From: Nansenia antarctica
Lineage: Eukaryota > Chordata > Actinopteri > Argentiniformes > Microstomatidae
DNA: 64,000 nucleotides
Direction of reading: 5' to 3'
Assembly: GCA_963989245.1 (NCBI GenBank)
Contig: OZ022346.1
Span: 49,137,943 to 49,201,942 of the forward strand
In this document: positions 21,747-31,919 of the stretch, in pieces
Numbering within the stretch: position 1 is the stretch's first letter
How the letters are laid out: the number at the start of each line of letters is the position of its first letter
Notes under the pieces: model-generated
The model's input: the letters and a program-made list of their open reading frames with translations, nothing else
What the model was told of the DNA's origin: nothing
Databases searched by the model: none
Made by a program: the position numbers and the translations under genes

Positions 21747-22189
21747 GGCATCAGAAGCTGTTAATACAATTTTTTTGGAAATGTTCATTTGTTTAGTTCT
21801 GACCTTTCTGAGCGACGATAATTAATATTTTCTTAGTTAATTCACAATTATTTTTTTATAGCACGATCATTTCTATGTAGGATAGATAATTTATAATTTG
21901 CGATCTGAAGAAGAGAATATAAGAAAAGAAGAATTTTATGTTCATAGAGTTGTATGGGTCAAAGTTGAAAGTTCGCCACAACTATCGCATGCCCTGCGTT
22001 CGCCTACAATGGCTAAACATCATCCAGATTTGATCTTCTGCAGAAAACAAGCCGGTGTTGCTAAGGTCTTACATTTTAATTCAGTAGATGTAAGCGCATT
22101 GATAGTGTGTGGTATTTGGCAATGGTCAGTCGAAAGAATGTTACCACAGAGAAGGAGAGAACCAAACCAATCTGTCAATTGTATTGTAT

Positions 22190-22300
22190 TTTTATCTTGT
22201 TATTAAAGTTTGGACTGTTGTTTGACGTTTAGCAATTCCAGGTTTTTGTTTCAGTTTAAAGGGTTAGCCGGTTTGTTATTTTTCATTCATGATAAACGTG
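22190..22300 (+). repeat. 110-bp dispersed repeat, copy 1
   Basis: The stretch tatcttgttattaaag…gataaacgtgta recurs with few changes at 27,975-28,081. The surrounding 21,750-23,260 is nsmce4a 3' flank with an AATAAA at about 22,799. I see no gene there. Confidence 0.7.
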
Positions 22301-23469
22301 TACCGTGTGGCAGCCCTCTCACTATGTGCTGTGGCCAGACGTTTTCCACAGAACTTTTTTTCAACACTTTCATTTTTAAAGGTTTGAACATTGATAAATT
22401 TACCTTCAGTATCATACACGGGGAAGAAATTGATACATCATTTATTTGCATACATCTAGCCTTGCTTTTCCCGCTTTGACACACAGAAACACTAATATTA
22501 TTCATTTCTATCCTCCCGCTATCCTTGTTCTGCTCAGACTAGCAGAGATTTTGTATGACAGCGATCTGACCAGTGTAACCCTAACCCTGTATGAGGAGAA
22601 AAAACTAAGCACATAGGATAATTACATTGGAGTCAGATTATCAATATTAGACATGTTTTGCTATCAACAAAACATAGCCAAAAGTCTCTGCCAAACATTC
22701 ATGTGAAAACTGATATGATTATATTTGCTCTACAGCCTGAGTCAGTTCAACCATTCTTCCTGTTCTAAAATGGTCATTGTATTCCTGCTATTTTTATGCA
22801 ATAAAACGTATGTCACCCCATTATTCTATCCAGACTGTTTGAGAGTCTAGTTTCCTCCTTGTAGCTACATTATCAGTGCACCCAGGTGGCAGGCTGCAGG
22901 TTATGATGTTGTCCACATGAGGGCGCTGGTGATCCCACTGCTTTTCCATTCCATGGAGTGGAATGTTACTGTGCTGCTACACAGCTGGATACATTCATCA
23001 ATAATAGGAGGCCTTTCATATAAATAAAAACATTGGAAAATATAACAGTTTTTTATACTGCTGCTGAAACAATTCGGAGTGCCAGATGTGTGTGAGTTTC
23101 AACCACTGAATAGGAAATATTCTCATGAAGTTCTGGATTCGCCAATTCGCTTTGTGTTGTGCTGACGACAGTTGACCACCAGATGGCGCCGTGCCTAGTG
23201 TTTCTGCTATATGGCCGTGATGATTGCGCCCTCACGTGTTCATACATTAGTATTGCAGTGTATCTGTTACGTTCTACGTTCGCTAGGGAGAAGAAGAAGT
23301 AACAAAGTATTACTGGTGTTATGTAACAAGGAGTTTTATTATAGCAAGGATAAATTAAAGTCTTATTGGTATTGAGAAAAACAGAACTGGAGTTACAACA
23401 AATGCTTCAAACAAAAATAAACAATAAACTCATCCGTGATGGTTCTTTAAACAATAATTACTAACAGGT

Positions 23470-26400
23470 TTCTAACACAATAATAATAATAATAATAATA
23501 ATAATAACTTTATTTATATAGCACTTTCCGTCAAAGTGCTTTACAAGTACAGTAAGTAAAAAACAACACATTTTAGACTATATAAAAACAGCTATTTCAA
23601 TTTTAAAAACACACAATTTCGCACCACAAATATAATAGGTAAAAACAAAAATGTTAAACAAATTTAAAAACAACTATTTCAATTTAAAAACACACATAAA
23701 TTACAACAGCACAAAGAACAGCCTATGACATGTAGACAACACAAAACAGGTGGGTCTTTAGCTTATTTTTAAACACTTCCACTGATTCTGCCTGTCTGAT
23801 ATCAAGTGGAAGACGGTTCCAGAGAGTTGGTGCCCGGAAAGAGAACGCACGCTCACCGATTGTCTTTCTTCTAACCCTAGGAATAGTGAGCAGGGCAGAG
23901 CCTTGTGAGCGCAGAGCCCTTGAGGGCACATATGGGACGAGAAGGTCCTTTAAATAAGAAGGAGCGGTGCCATTTATAGCTTTGTAAGTTAGCAGGAGCA
24001 ACTTGAAATCCGCTCTAACATGGACAGGGAGCCAATGAAGGGAGGCCAGCACTGGTGAAATATGGTCGTATTTCTTGGACCCAGTCAAAATGCGAGCTGC
24101 AGCATTTTGGACCATTTGTATGCCATGGAAGCTCTTTTTTGGCAATCCCGACAAAAGGACATTACAATAATCTAATCTGGATGTCACAAAAGAATGGATC
24201 AGAACCTCAGCATCTTCAAAAGAAAGGATTGATCTAATCTTGGCAATTCTTCTGAGGTGAAAGAATGCTATTTTTATCACCCACTTTATGTGAGGGTCAA
24301 ATGTGAGGCTCTGATCCAGAATGACACCGAGATTTTTAACCTTGTCCCTGCACTGGATGACACAATCATCCAAGGTCAAGACAAGACCATCACCTGGATG
24401 AGTTAGTCTAGCTGGACCGAATTTTATCATTTCAGTCTTGTCTGAATTTAATAGCAGAAAGTTCGCTGATAACCAGCCCTTCACAGCAGCCAGACAGGTC
24501 TTTAACGTAACTAAGTCTGAGACATTTCCTGCTGTTATAGGCATATATAGTTGTAAATCATCAGCATAACAATGAAAAGCAAGACCAAAAGAACGCAAGA
24601 TCTGACCCAGTGGTGCCAAGTACAGTGAGAACAACAGAGGGCCCAGAACGGACCCCTGTGGGACTCCATACTTCACTGCCCGGGATGCAGACAATATGTT
24701 ATTGTGTAGAACACATTGGGATCTATTTAACAGGTATGACTCTAGCCACTGGAATACTTGGCCTGAGATGCCAAACAGGTTCCTGAGCCTATCTAGTAAT
24801 ATGTGATGATCTACTGTGTCAAAAGCAGCGCTCAGGTCCAACAATAAAAGAACAGATGTTGAGCCTGAGTCGACCGTCAATAGTAAGTCATTTACCACCT
24901 TAGTGAGTGCTGTTTCAGTAGAGTGGTTGGTGCGGAATGCCGACTGTAGTGGCTCAAACAGATTATTTGAAGACAGAAAATTTACAAGCTGTTTTGAGAC
25001 CACTTTTTCAAAAACCTTAGATAAAAAAGCCAAATTCGAGACAGGTCTATAACTTGCCAGTGAGAGTGGCTCTAGACCCGGTTTCTTTAATAGGGGTTTA
25101 ACCACTGCAGATTTAAAACAGGTTGGGAAAACTCCATTTAAAAGAGATAGATTGAGGATAGCTAAGACATAGGCTCCTAGAGTTGACCGGCTCCTCGAGT
25201 TGACCAAAGATCCTTAATAACCCAGGCTGGTAGCGGATCCAGGGAGCAAGTTGTGGATCTAGAAGCCACGACCACCTTAGTCAGATCATCTAATGAGATG
25301 GACTCAAACTCAAAGAAAACATTTCCTGAATAAGGGGGCAAAATGGCACCAAAAACTAATCCCCCCATGGATGGCTGTGGTATCCTGGCTCTAATAGCCT
25401 CTACTCTGTCATCAAAAAAGTCAGAAAAATCATATGCTGACACTTCAGTACAGCTCTTTTTCTGATGGCCTTGTGTCAACCGAGCAACAGTGTCAAAAAG
25501 AAGTCTGGGATTGTGCTTATTTGTAGCTATCAGATTCGAATAGTAGGCTGCCTTCGCCGCATCCATCCCAGACTGATAAGTGATCAGATTTTCGTGCCAC
25601 AGTTGATAATGCACCTCCAGCCTAGAGCCACGCCACTGGCGCTCAACTTTTCTGCAGTTCTTTTTGAGAATTAGTAACTCATCATTTAGCCAGGGTGTAG
25701 AGCTCTTTTGAGAAGCTTTACGGATCTTTGCTGGTGCCACTAAATCGAGCAGGCCCTGGAGAGCGCCATTAAAGTTATCAGTAAGATTGTCAACTGAACA
25801 GGTCTGGCTAAAAACCTGGTTTACAGTATCAGGCAATCTCAGACGTAGATCACTTAAAGCTCTGGGGCTAATATAGCGACACAAACGTGTTTCCTTAGTC
25901 CCTGGGTCTTTTAAATTCGGGAGTAAAGCATCAAACACAATCGCAAAGTGATCCAACATTGGCAGTTTACAGAATTCTATTTCTGTCACAGATATTCCGC
26001 AACCTATTACTAAATCTAGTGTGTGCCCAAGCTGGTGTGTTGGTCCAGACACAAACTGTGTAAGATTAAAAGAATCAATGATGTTTAAGAAGTCATTCAC
26101 TAAAGGCTTGTCAGGACAGCAGACATGAATGTTTAAATCCCCCATAATCAAAATCGTCTCATAGTGAGGGATAAACCTGGATAGAAAGTCTGCAAACTCA
26201 GAGATAAAGTTCCCATTATATTTTGGTGGACGGTAGATCACAGCAAACAGGAAATCAGCTGGTTTGTTTATCGAAAAAAGCTGTAATTCAAAACTAGTAA
26301 AAGCAGCACCATTTAGTATCTGTTTGCATTTAAAGCCATCATTAAACAAAGAGGCCACGCCCCCTCCCTTTCCAGTCAGTCTGGGAGTGCTGAAGAAACT

Positions 26401-27136
26401 GGTGTCGGGAGGGCAGAGATCTGTCAGGGGCGCTAATTCACCCTCATTCAACCAAGTCTCGGTTAAAAACATAAAATCCAAGGCATGGGAGTTATAAAAG
26501 TCACGAAGGATGAAAGTCTTTTTCGATAATGAGCGGACATTTAGGAGAGCCATGTGTACCTTCACCTTTTTACCAGCGGCAGCCGGCTGAACTGTAGACT
26601 CCGGTACACACAGGTTGTCCAAACACGCTCCGCCTCCTCCTCTCCTCCCGTTCCAGCTGGGTTGAAACAGCTGATCGGGCAGTAGATACGACGGGTAAAC
26701 AGGCTGGATGCACCGTTGTCGACCGGCCAGATCCACGTCGGTGATGCAAACGCCAGCACTCCGGTGTGTTGTCATCCTTGTCCACACTCTCCTCTTTGCA
26801 ATCGCTACATGTAGTCCGGCGCGTATACCGCGAATGCGTTTTCGTCTCCTGCGAGTCCTTTTTTGGGGCAGGTAGAACGGCTCGCAGTGAAGCAGCTCCT
26901 CGGGAATTGTAGCCAGGTGAGGTGGTAGGCAATGGCATGGCACCGATTTTCCGTTTCCAGCATGAGAAAACTTCTCAAAAGAGTCGAGTATGTCCAAAAG
27001 CACCTGGCGCTCATAAGCCAACAGTGAATTTGTGTTTGTAACAAACAAAGACACCAGTAGACAAACAATAAACGTGCAAACACAGAGAGAGGGACAGCAT
27101 GCCCTGACAGTCGGCGCCATCTTCCTCTTCCACAAG
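23470..27136 (-). mobile_element. Nearly complete L2-type LINE (endonuclease + reverse transcriptase, one frame break)
   Basis: On the minus strand an ATG at 27,120 (MAPTVRAC) opens a long frame. It encodes an apurinic-type endonuclease: LNVRSLSKK, LTETWL, GDLNIH and GHTLDLVI lie at about residues 200-370. It continues to the RT start (KNCRKVERQWR…WLNDEL). The frame is lost near 25,190, where a 17-bp imperfect duplication (gagttgacc repeated either side of ggctcctc) shifts it. The second frame (25,207-23,723) holds the RT with FRTNHSTETAL, LLLDLSAAFDTVDH, YGVPQGSVLGPLLF and catalytic YADD, then the thumb. The 3' end is an (AAT)n tail next to ctttatttatatagcac, as in fish L2/Maui-type LINEs. 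The copy is young but dead. Confidence 0.88.
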
Positions 27137-27256
27137 GTATAAACTAACAAGTATCAAACTAACAAGTATCAAACTAACAAGTATCAAACTAACAAGTATC
27201 AAACTAACAAGTATCAAACTAACAAGTATCAAACTAACAAGTATCAAACTAACAAA
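27137..27256 (+). repeat. 15-bp tandem repeat
   Basis: About eight copies of aaactaacaagtatc at the 5' border of the LINE. Confidence 0.95.
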
Positions 27257-27523
27257 GTAGTACAACAAAAGAATGGTGGGCACACAGCTCCTGCTGCTTT
27301 CATGTCAATGTCTTTTAAATGATGTGGCCTCTGATGATTGGCTGGTTTGGAGTTGATCGGCTGGAGTTGATTGGCTGGAGTTGATTGACCACTGCTGGAG
27401 TTGATTGGCAATTATCAAGGGGGGGGGGGGGATCCTCTGGACTGGACTTATCTCCTATGGCTGTTAAAGAGACATACACACAAACACACAGACAACCAGG
27501 CTACTCATAGCCGTCACAGTATC

Positions 27524-28083
27524 AGATGAGTGCTACGTAAACGCATTTAAACAGTATTGTTCATTCAATGTACATTGTTTTGATCTCAATCATTCTAAAT
27601 AAATAATATTAACTCATTCATAAAGACAAGTGTAGTGAATCCAGAACCTGAGATAAGGAGATCAGCGAGAGAGAGAAAGCCTGTTTGAGTGTAAAGTCTG
27701 TACTAGTAGGATCTACCAATGCTCACTCAGCGACGCAACAGTTTGCCAAACACTACAATAGTGATGCATGGTGGTGTAATTATTTTGCCCAGTGCAAGTC
27801 ATGTATGCCTATAGTATCACTCTTTCTGCCCATTGATTAATTTGTATAAATGTTGTTTAGTTTGAGGAAGTGCACGGGGGCGTGACAGATGATTGAATGA
27901 GTGAGAGGAAACCACAGACACCTGTGGCAGAGTTGGCTGTGTGTTTGGAGAGCGTGCGACAGTGACGTATTACTATCTTGTTATTTAAGTTTGGACTATT
28001 GTTTGACGTTTAGCAATTCCGGGGTTTTGTTTCAGTTTAAAGGGTTAGCCGGTTAGTTATTTTTCATTCATGATGAACGTGTA
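27524..28083. other. Intergenic stretch
   Basis: No coding signal or splice-bounded frame is visible. The last about 107 bases (27,975-28,081) are copy 2 of the dispersed repeat at 22,190. Confidence 0.6.
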
Positions 28084-29655
28084 AAAGACGACCAAAGGGT
28101 GATGTCGTGGTTGGGTGGAGGGTGGTGATGTTGTGGTTGGGTGGAGGGTGGTGATTTCGTGGTTGGATGGAAGGTGGTGGCATTGTGGTTGGGTGGAGGG
28201 TTGTGGTTTCGTGGATGGATGGAGGGTGGTGGTGGTTTCGTGGCTGAGGGGAGGATGGTGGTTTCGTGGCTGAGGGGAGGATGGTGGTTTCGTGGCTGAG
28301 GGGAGGATGGTGGTTTCGTGGCTGAGGGGAGGGTGGTGGTGTTGTGGCTGGAAGGCTGTGGTTTCGTGGCTGGGTGGAAGGTGGTGGCATTGTGGTTGGG
28401 TGGAGGGTGGTGGTTTCGTGGCTGGGTGGAGGGTGGTGGTGTTGTGGCTGGGTGGATGGAAGGTGGTGGCATTGTGGTTGGGTGGAGGGTGGTGGTTTCA
28501 TGGTTGGGTGGAGGGTGGTGGTGTCTAATATTTGTAAACACTTGTAAATATACTTTTCGCGAAGGCAATAAAGCCTTTTATTTAGGATTGGTGGTGTCGT
28601 GGCTGGGTGGAGGGTGGTAGTGTCATTGCTGGGTGGAGTGTGGTGTTGTCATGGTTGGGTGGAGGGTGGTGGTGTCATGGCTTGGTGGAGGGTGCTGGGG
28701 GTTCGAGGGTGGTGGTGTCATGGCTGGGTCGAGGGTGGTGGGGTTGGAGGGTGGTGGTGTTGAGGGTGGTGGTGTTGTGGTTGTGAATGGGTGGAGGATG
28801 GTGATGTTGTGGCTGGGTGGAGGGTGGTAGTGTTGTGGCTGGGTGGAGGTTGGTGGTGTTGTGGCTGGATGGATGGATTGAGGGTATTGGCGTTGTGGTT
28901 AGGTGGAGGGTTGTGGTTTTGTGGCTGTGGGGAGGGTGGTGGTGTTGTTGTGGCTGGGTGGAGGTGTTGTGGCTGGGTGGAGGGTGGTGGTGTTATGGCT
29001 GGGTGGATGGATGGATTGAGGGTGGTGGCGTTGTGGTTAGGTGGAGGGTTGTGGTTTCGTGGCTGGGGGGAGGGTGATGGTGTCTAATATTTGTAAACAC
29101 TTGTAAATAAATATACTTTTAGCGAAGGCAATAAATCATTTTATTTAGGATTGGTGGAGTCGTGGCTGGGTGGAGGGTGGTAGTGTCATTGCTGGGTGGA
29201 GGGTGTTGGGGTTGGAGGGTGATGGTGTCATGGCTGGGTCGAGGGTGGTGGGGTTGGAGGGTGGTGTTATGGCTGGGTGGAGTGTGTTAGGGTGGAGGGT
29301 GGTGGTGTTGTTGTGGCTCGGTGGAGGGTGGTGGTGTCATGGCTGGGTGGAGGGTGGTGGTGTCATGGCTGGGTGGAGGGTGTTTGGGTTGGAGGGTGGT
29401 TGTGTTATGGCTAGGTCGTTGGGTGAAGGGTTGAGTGTGTTAGGGTGGAGGGTGGTGTCATGGCTGGGTGGAGGGTGGTGGTGTCATGGCTGGGTGGAGG
29501 GTTTAGTGTTTTAGGGTGGAGGTTGGTGGTGTTGTGGCTGGGTGGAGGGTGGTGGTGGTGTTGTGGCTGGTTGGAGGGTGGTGGTGTCATGGATGGCTGG
29601 AGGGTGTTGGGGTTGGAGGGGTTGGAGGGTGGTGTCATGGCTGGGTCACCGTCCA
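28084..29655 (+). repeat. G-rich minisatellite, duplication copy 1
   Basis: About 1.6 kb made of variants of ggctgggtggagggtggtgg. The plus strand is almost free of C and very rich in G and T. Two spacers containing taatatttgtaaacacttgt and an aataaa signal (28,525-28,590 and 29,085-29,150) divide it. The long frames on both strands (GWRVVVLWLGG and HHPPPSHNTTTLHP types) are translations of the repeat and not genes. Confidence 0.95.
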
Positions 29656-29687
29656 TAAAAGGTGTGAGTGTGTGTGAGTACGCGTCT

Positions 29688-29722
<35 letters not shown>

Positions 29723-29769
29723 GACCAACCTTTGTGTGTGTGAGCAAACTTGTAACGCCCCTCTCCCAG

Positions 29770-30195
29770 GCCTCTGGAGTGGATCGAGGAGCAGAAAACG
29801 GGGGCGTTCCTAAGTGTGTCCTAAAGGCTCAGAGGAGCCCCCTGTCTTCCTGGAGGTGCATTACAACAGCTGCCCCAACAGCACACACTCCACTGCTGCT
29901 GGTGGGCAAGGGTGTCACCTTCGACAGGTAAAACACACACACCTCCTTCTTCACCACCGCCATCATCTTCACCCTACCACCACCTCCACCACAACAGACA
30001 TCACCTTTCAGGCACTCACTCATACCTTGTCCACCCTCTCTCTCCCTTTCTCTCTGCTCTCTGGTGGCAGCTGTAGGATCTCTCTGAAGCCGCCCTCGGG
30101 GATGGACGCCATGAGGGCTGACATGGGAGCTGCCGCCACTGTTTGTGCGTCCATCGTCACGACAGCAGCCCTGAACCTCCCTATCAACGTCAGCG
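29770..30195 (+). pseudogene. lap3: lap3-type leucine aminopeptidase fragment, copy 1
   Basis: Two exons (29,770-29,927 and 30,071-30,195) match the M17 leucyl aminopeptidase, a cytosolic zinc exopeptidase. They cover the region PLEWIEEQKTGAFLSV, KGSEEPPVFLEVHY, VGKGVTFD (with the catalytic lysine and a metal-binding aspartate) and ISLKPPSGMDAMRADMG..ATVCASIV.AALNLPINV. Exon 1 needs two +1 frame corrections, one after AFLSV and one after CPN, so it is not translatable as it stands. In exon 2 the conserved Gly-Gly is CR here. The rest of the enzyme, including the residues after LPINV, is absent, so this is a gene fragment. Confidence 0.85.
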
Positions 30196-30352
30196 GTGAG
30201 CTTGTGGACTCCAGTTGGACAGAGTATTCGATTTTGTAGTGTGTGAGTGTGTGTATGTATGCAAGTGGAGGAGGTGTCTGTATGACTGTATGTCTGTCTG
30301 TATGTCTGTGTGCATGTCTGCATGTCTGCGGAGGAGGTGTATGTATGTAAGT

Positions 30353-30358
30353 GGAGGT
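30353..30358 (+). repeat. Target-site duplication (left) of the chromovirus
   Basis: GGAGGT, repeated at 35,857-35,862. The empty site is seen in duplication copy 2 (gtggaggtggtgtctg near 38,919). Confidence 0.9.
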
Positions 30359-30923
30359 TGTTACAAGGGGGGTCAGCGAAGAGGACTCCCCATCGCCCCT
30401 ACTGGTCGAAGAGCGACAGTGCTCCAGCCCTGGACTAATTATCGAATGATTGTTGTCACCTGTGAGTGTTTGTCAGTGTATTTAGGTGTGTCCCATTTCC
30501 TCATTCCCTTGTCAGTCGATCACTTGTGTTACACCGTATGGAATGCTTCAGAACCCTGTGTATGTATTACCACTTCACGTATCCGTTACCCGGAACGTAA
30601 TTTGAACTTTGACTTTGTTTGCTGGTTTGCAACCTTGTACCGCCTTTGGAGCCCTTTGCTCAATCTTTAGTTTTCGGGCACTTTATTATTGACCGCAGTG
30701 CCTGAGTTATTATTACCTACGTGCTGAGCCCTACTGCTCCCCTTTTTGTTGTCCGGCTAAGAGTTTATGTTTGTACCTATGAATCATACGTCTCAGTAAA
30801 GAGAATCTTTATTTTATTACATCTCCGTCTCATTCTTTACTTACACCGCACCTGGATCCGACATTATTGTGTACACCCAGAACCTATTGAGAAACATAAC
30901 AGAACCTATTGAGAAACATAACA
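30359..30923 (+). mobile_element. 5' LTR of the sushi-ichi-type chromovirus
   Basis: 565 bp, TGTTAC…TAACA. It differs from the 3' LTR by one seen base (ccgtatgg against ccgtttgg). A TATTTA box lies at 30,479-30,484, about 30 bp before the proposed RNA start at 30,511. The last 44 bases are a 22-bp tandem duplication (…cctattgagaaacataaca). An AATCTTTATTTTATT region near 30,803 may hold the polyadenylation signals. Confidence 0.93.
30511..30521 (+). promoter_or_regulatory. Proposed RNA start, self-primer sequence
   Basis: GTCAGTCGATC is the exact complement of the 11 bases that follow the 5' LTR. In Tf1/sushi-group elements the first 11 bases of the mRNA fold back and prime reverse transcription. 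The TATA-like box at −30 fits this start. Confidence 0.75.
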
Positions 30924-30934
30924 GATCGACTGAC
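30924..30934 (+). promoter_or_regulatory. Self-priming primer-binding site
   Basis: GATCGACTGAC begins at the first base after the 5' LTR. It pairs perfectly over exactly 11 bases with 30,511-30,521. No TGG-starting tRNA primer site is present, and gag begins only 15 bases after the LTR. Confidence 0.8.
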
Positions 30935-30938
30935 CACT

Positions 30939-31919
30939 ATGGATCCAGCGGATGTAATACACCTTCGCACCGTACTGGCCACCCAAGGTGCCATGCTGAC
31001 CCAGCATGAACGTCTCCTCCGGGAGATGGGTGAACATCTCAGCCAGCTGTCCCTCACCGTCTCGAGCCTGGTGGACCGCCAGGACAACGCGGAACGGGTC
31101 GCCGCCGCAGCCAACGCCGCAGCAGTCCCACCTCCACTACTGGTCCCTACACCTCCGCCTACACCTCGTGAGCCTCGCCTTCCACCTCCAGAGAGGTACG
31201 ACGGACGTCCAGAGGGCTGCCGAGAGTTCACCACACAGTGCACCTTAGTCTTCAACCTACAGCCGACCTCCTTTCCCACCGAGCAGTCCCGGGTGGCCTA
31301 TATCACCACTCTGCTAACGGGACGTGCCCTGTCCTGGGCGACGGCAGAGTGGGAGAGGGGGACGGCGATATGTGCCAGTTCCCAGCTCTTCATAGCAGAG
31401 CTGCGGAAAGTCTTTGATCACACCCGGGTACTCTCTACCTACGAGGCAGGCAGGAGACTCACCGCCTGTCGACAGGGTCATCGCACGGTGGCGGACTATT
31501 CCGTGGAGTTCCGCACCCTGGCCAGAGAGACCGGGTGGGAGGAGCGCGCTGTGGTCGTCCTGTATGCGCAGGGGCTCTCGGAGGTCATGAAGGACGAGTT
31601 GTCCTTCCGAGAGCTGCCTGAGCAGCTGGACGACTTAATCGACCTCTCTCGGCGGGTGGATAATAGACGCCGGGAGCGGGACCGCGAGAGAGGCTCGGCT
31701 AGGGGCGCGCCCTCCCACCTAACGCCGGGTGTGAAACCACCCAGTGGCTTCATGGAGGAGGAACCCACCTACGATGAGCCAATGCAGCTAGGAGCGGCAC
31801 GCCTGTCTCAGACCGAGCGACAGCGGCGTCAGAGAGAGGGGCGCTGTCTGTATTGCGGGCGGGCTGGACACCTAGTCGCTACGTGCCCGGAGAAACCGGG
31901 AAACGGGAGGGCTCGCTAA
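30939..31919 (+). CDS. gag: Gag of the chromovirus
   Basis: The ATG at 30,939 (MDPADVIH) opens 326 residues. An N-terminal coiled-coil-like stretch (QHERLLREMGEHLSQL) is followed by a Pro-rich linker, then a capsid-like domain (PERYDGRPEGCREFTTQC, FLAELRKVF-type helices, ADYSVEFRTLARETGW) and one CCHC zinc knuckle (CLYCGRAGHLVATC) near the end. The arrangement is that of sushi-ichi Gag, the ancestor type of the vertebrate PEG10/RTL genes. It ends at TAA 31,917-31,919, overlapping pol in the −1 frame. The frame is intact. Confidence 0.93.
   Translation: MDPADVIHLRTVLATQGAMLTQHERLLREMGEHLSQLSLTVSSLVDRQDNAERVAAAANAAAVPPPLLVPTPPPTPREPRLPPPERYDGRPEGCREFTTQCTLVFNLQPTSFPTEQSRVAYITTLLTGRALSWATAEWERGTAICASSQLFIAELRKVFDHTRVLSTYEAGRRLTACRQGHRTVADYSVEFRTLARETGWEERAVVVLYAQGLSEVMKDELSFRELPEQLDDLIDLSRRVDNRRRERDRERGSARGAPSHLTPGVKPPSGFMEEEPTYDEPMQLGAARLSQTERQRRQREGRCLYCGRAGHLVATCPEKPGNGRAR
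31898..31904 (+). promoter_or_regulatory. −1 ribosomal frameshift heptamer G GGA AAC
   Basis: The heptamer lies in the gag frame as G GGA AAC (GGA at 31,899 and AAC at 31,902), 12 bases before the gag stop codon and inside the overlap with pol. The same heptamer is known from sushi-derived PEG10 and from some retroviral gag-pro junctions. A downstream structure was not tested. Confidence 0.85.

Larger units (their letters stand above)
23265..27518 (-). mobile_element. Solo LTR (third family) holding a LINE
   Basis: The 5-bp repeat GTATC flanks the block (23,260-23,264 and 27,519-27,523). In minus orientation it starts TGTGACGGC and ends ACGTAACA. Between about 23,470 and 27,136 an L2-type LINE is inserted. 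A 15-bp tandem repeat (27,137-27,256) belongs to the LTR or to the junction. Confidence 0.8.

Noticed and set aside
21898..22479. Two medium frames after nsmce4a
   Set aside because: No start context, splice signals or domains. Part of the sequence is a dispersed repeat seen again at 27,975.
28064..29514. Long frames on both strands rich in GGWWCHGWVEGG or HHPPPSHNTTTLHP
   Set aside because: They are translations of the G-rich minisatellite. No splice sites or start contexts support them, and the same occurs at 36,542-38,254.
30215..30670. Frame across the 5' LTR and the upstream lap3 tail
   Set aside because: The same LTR frame recurs at 35,268. It is LTR sequence without a protein family and starts in non-coding repeats.
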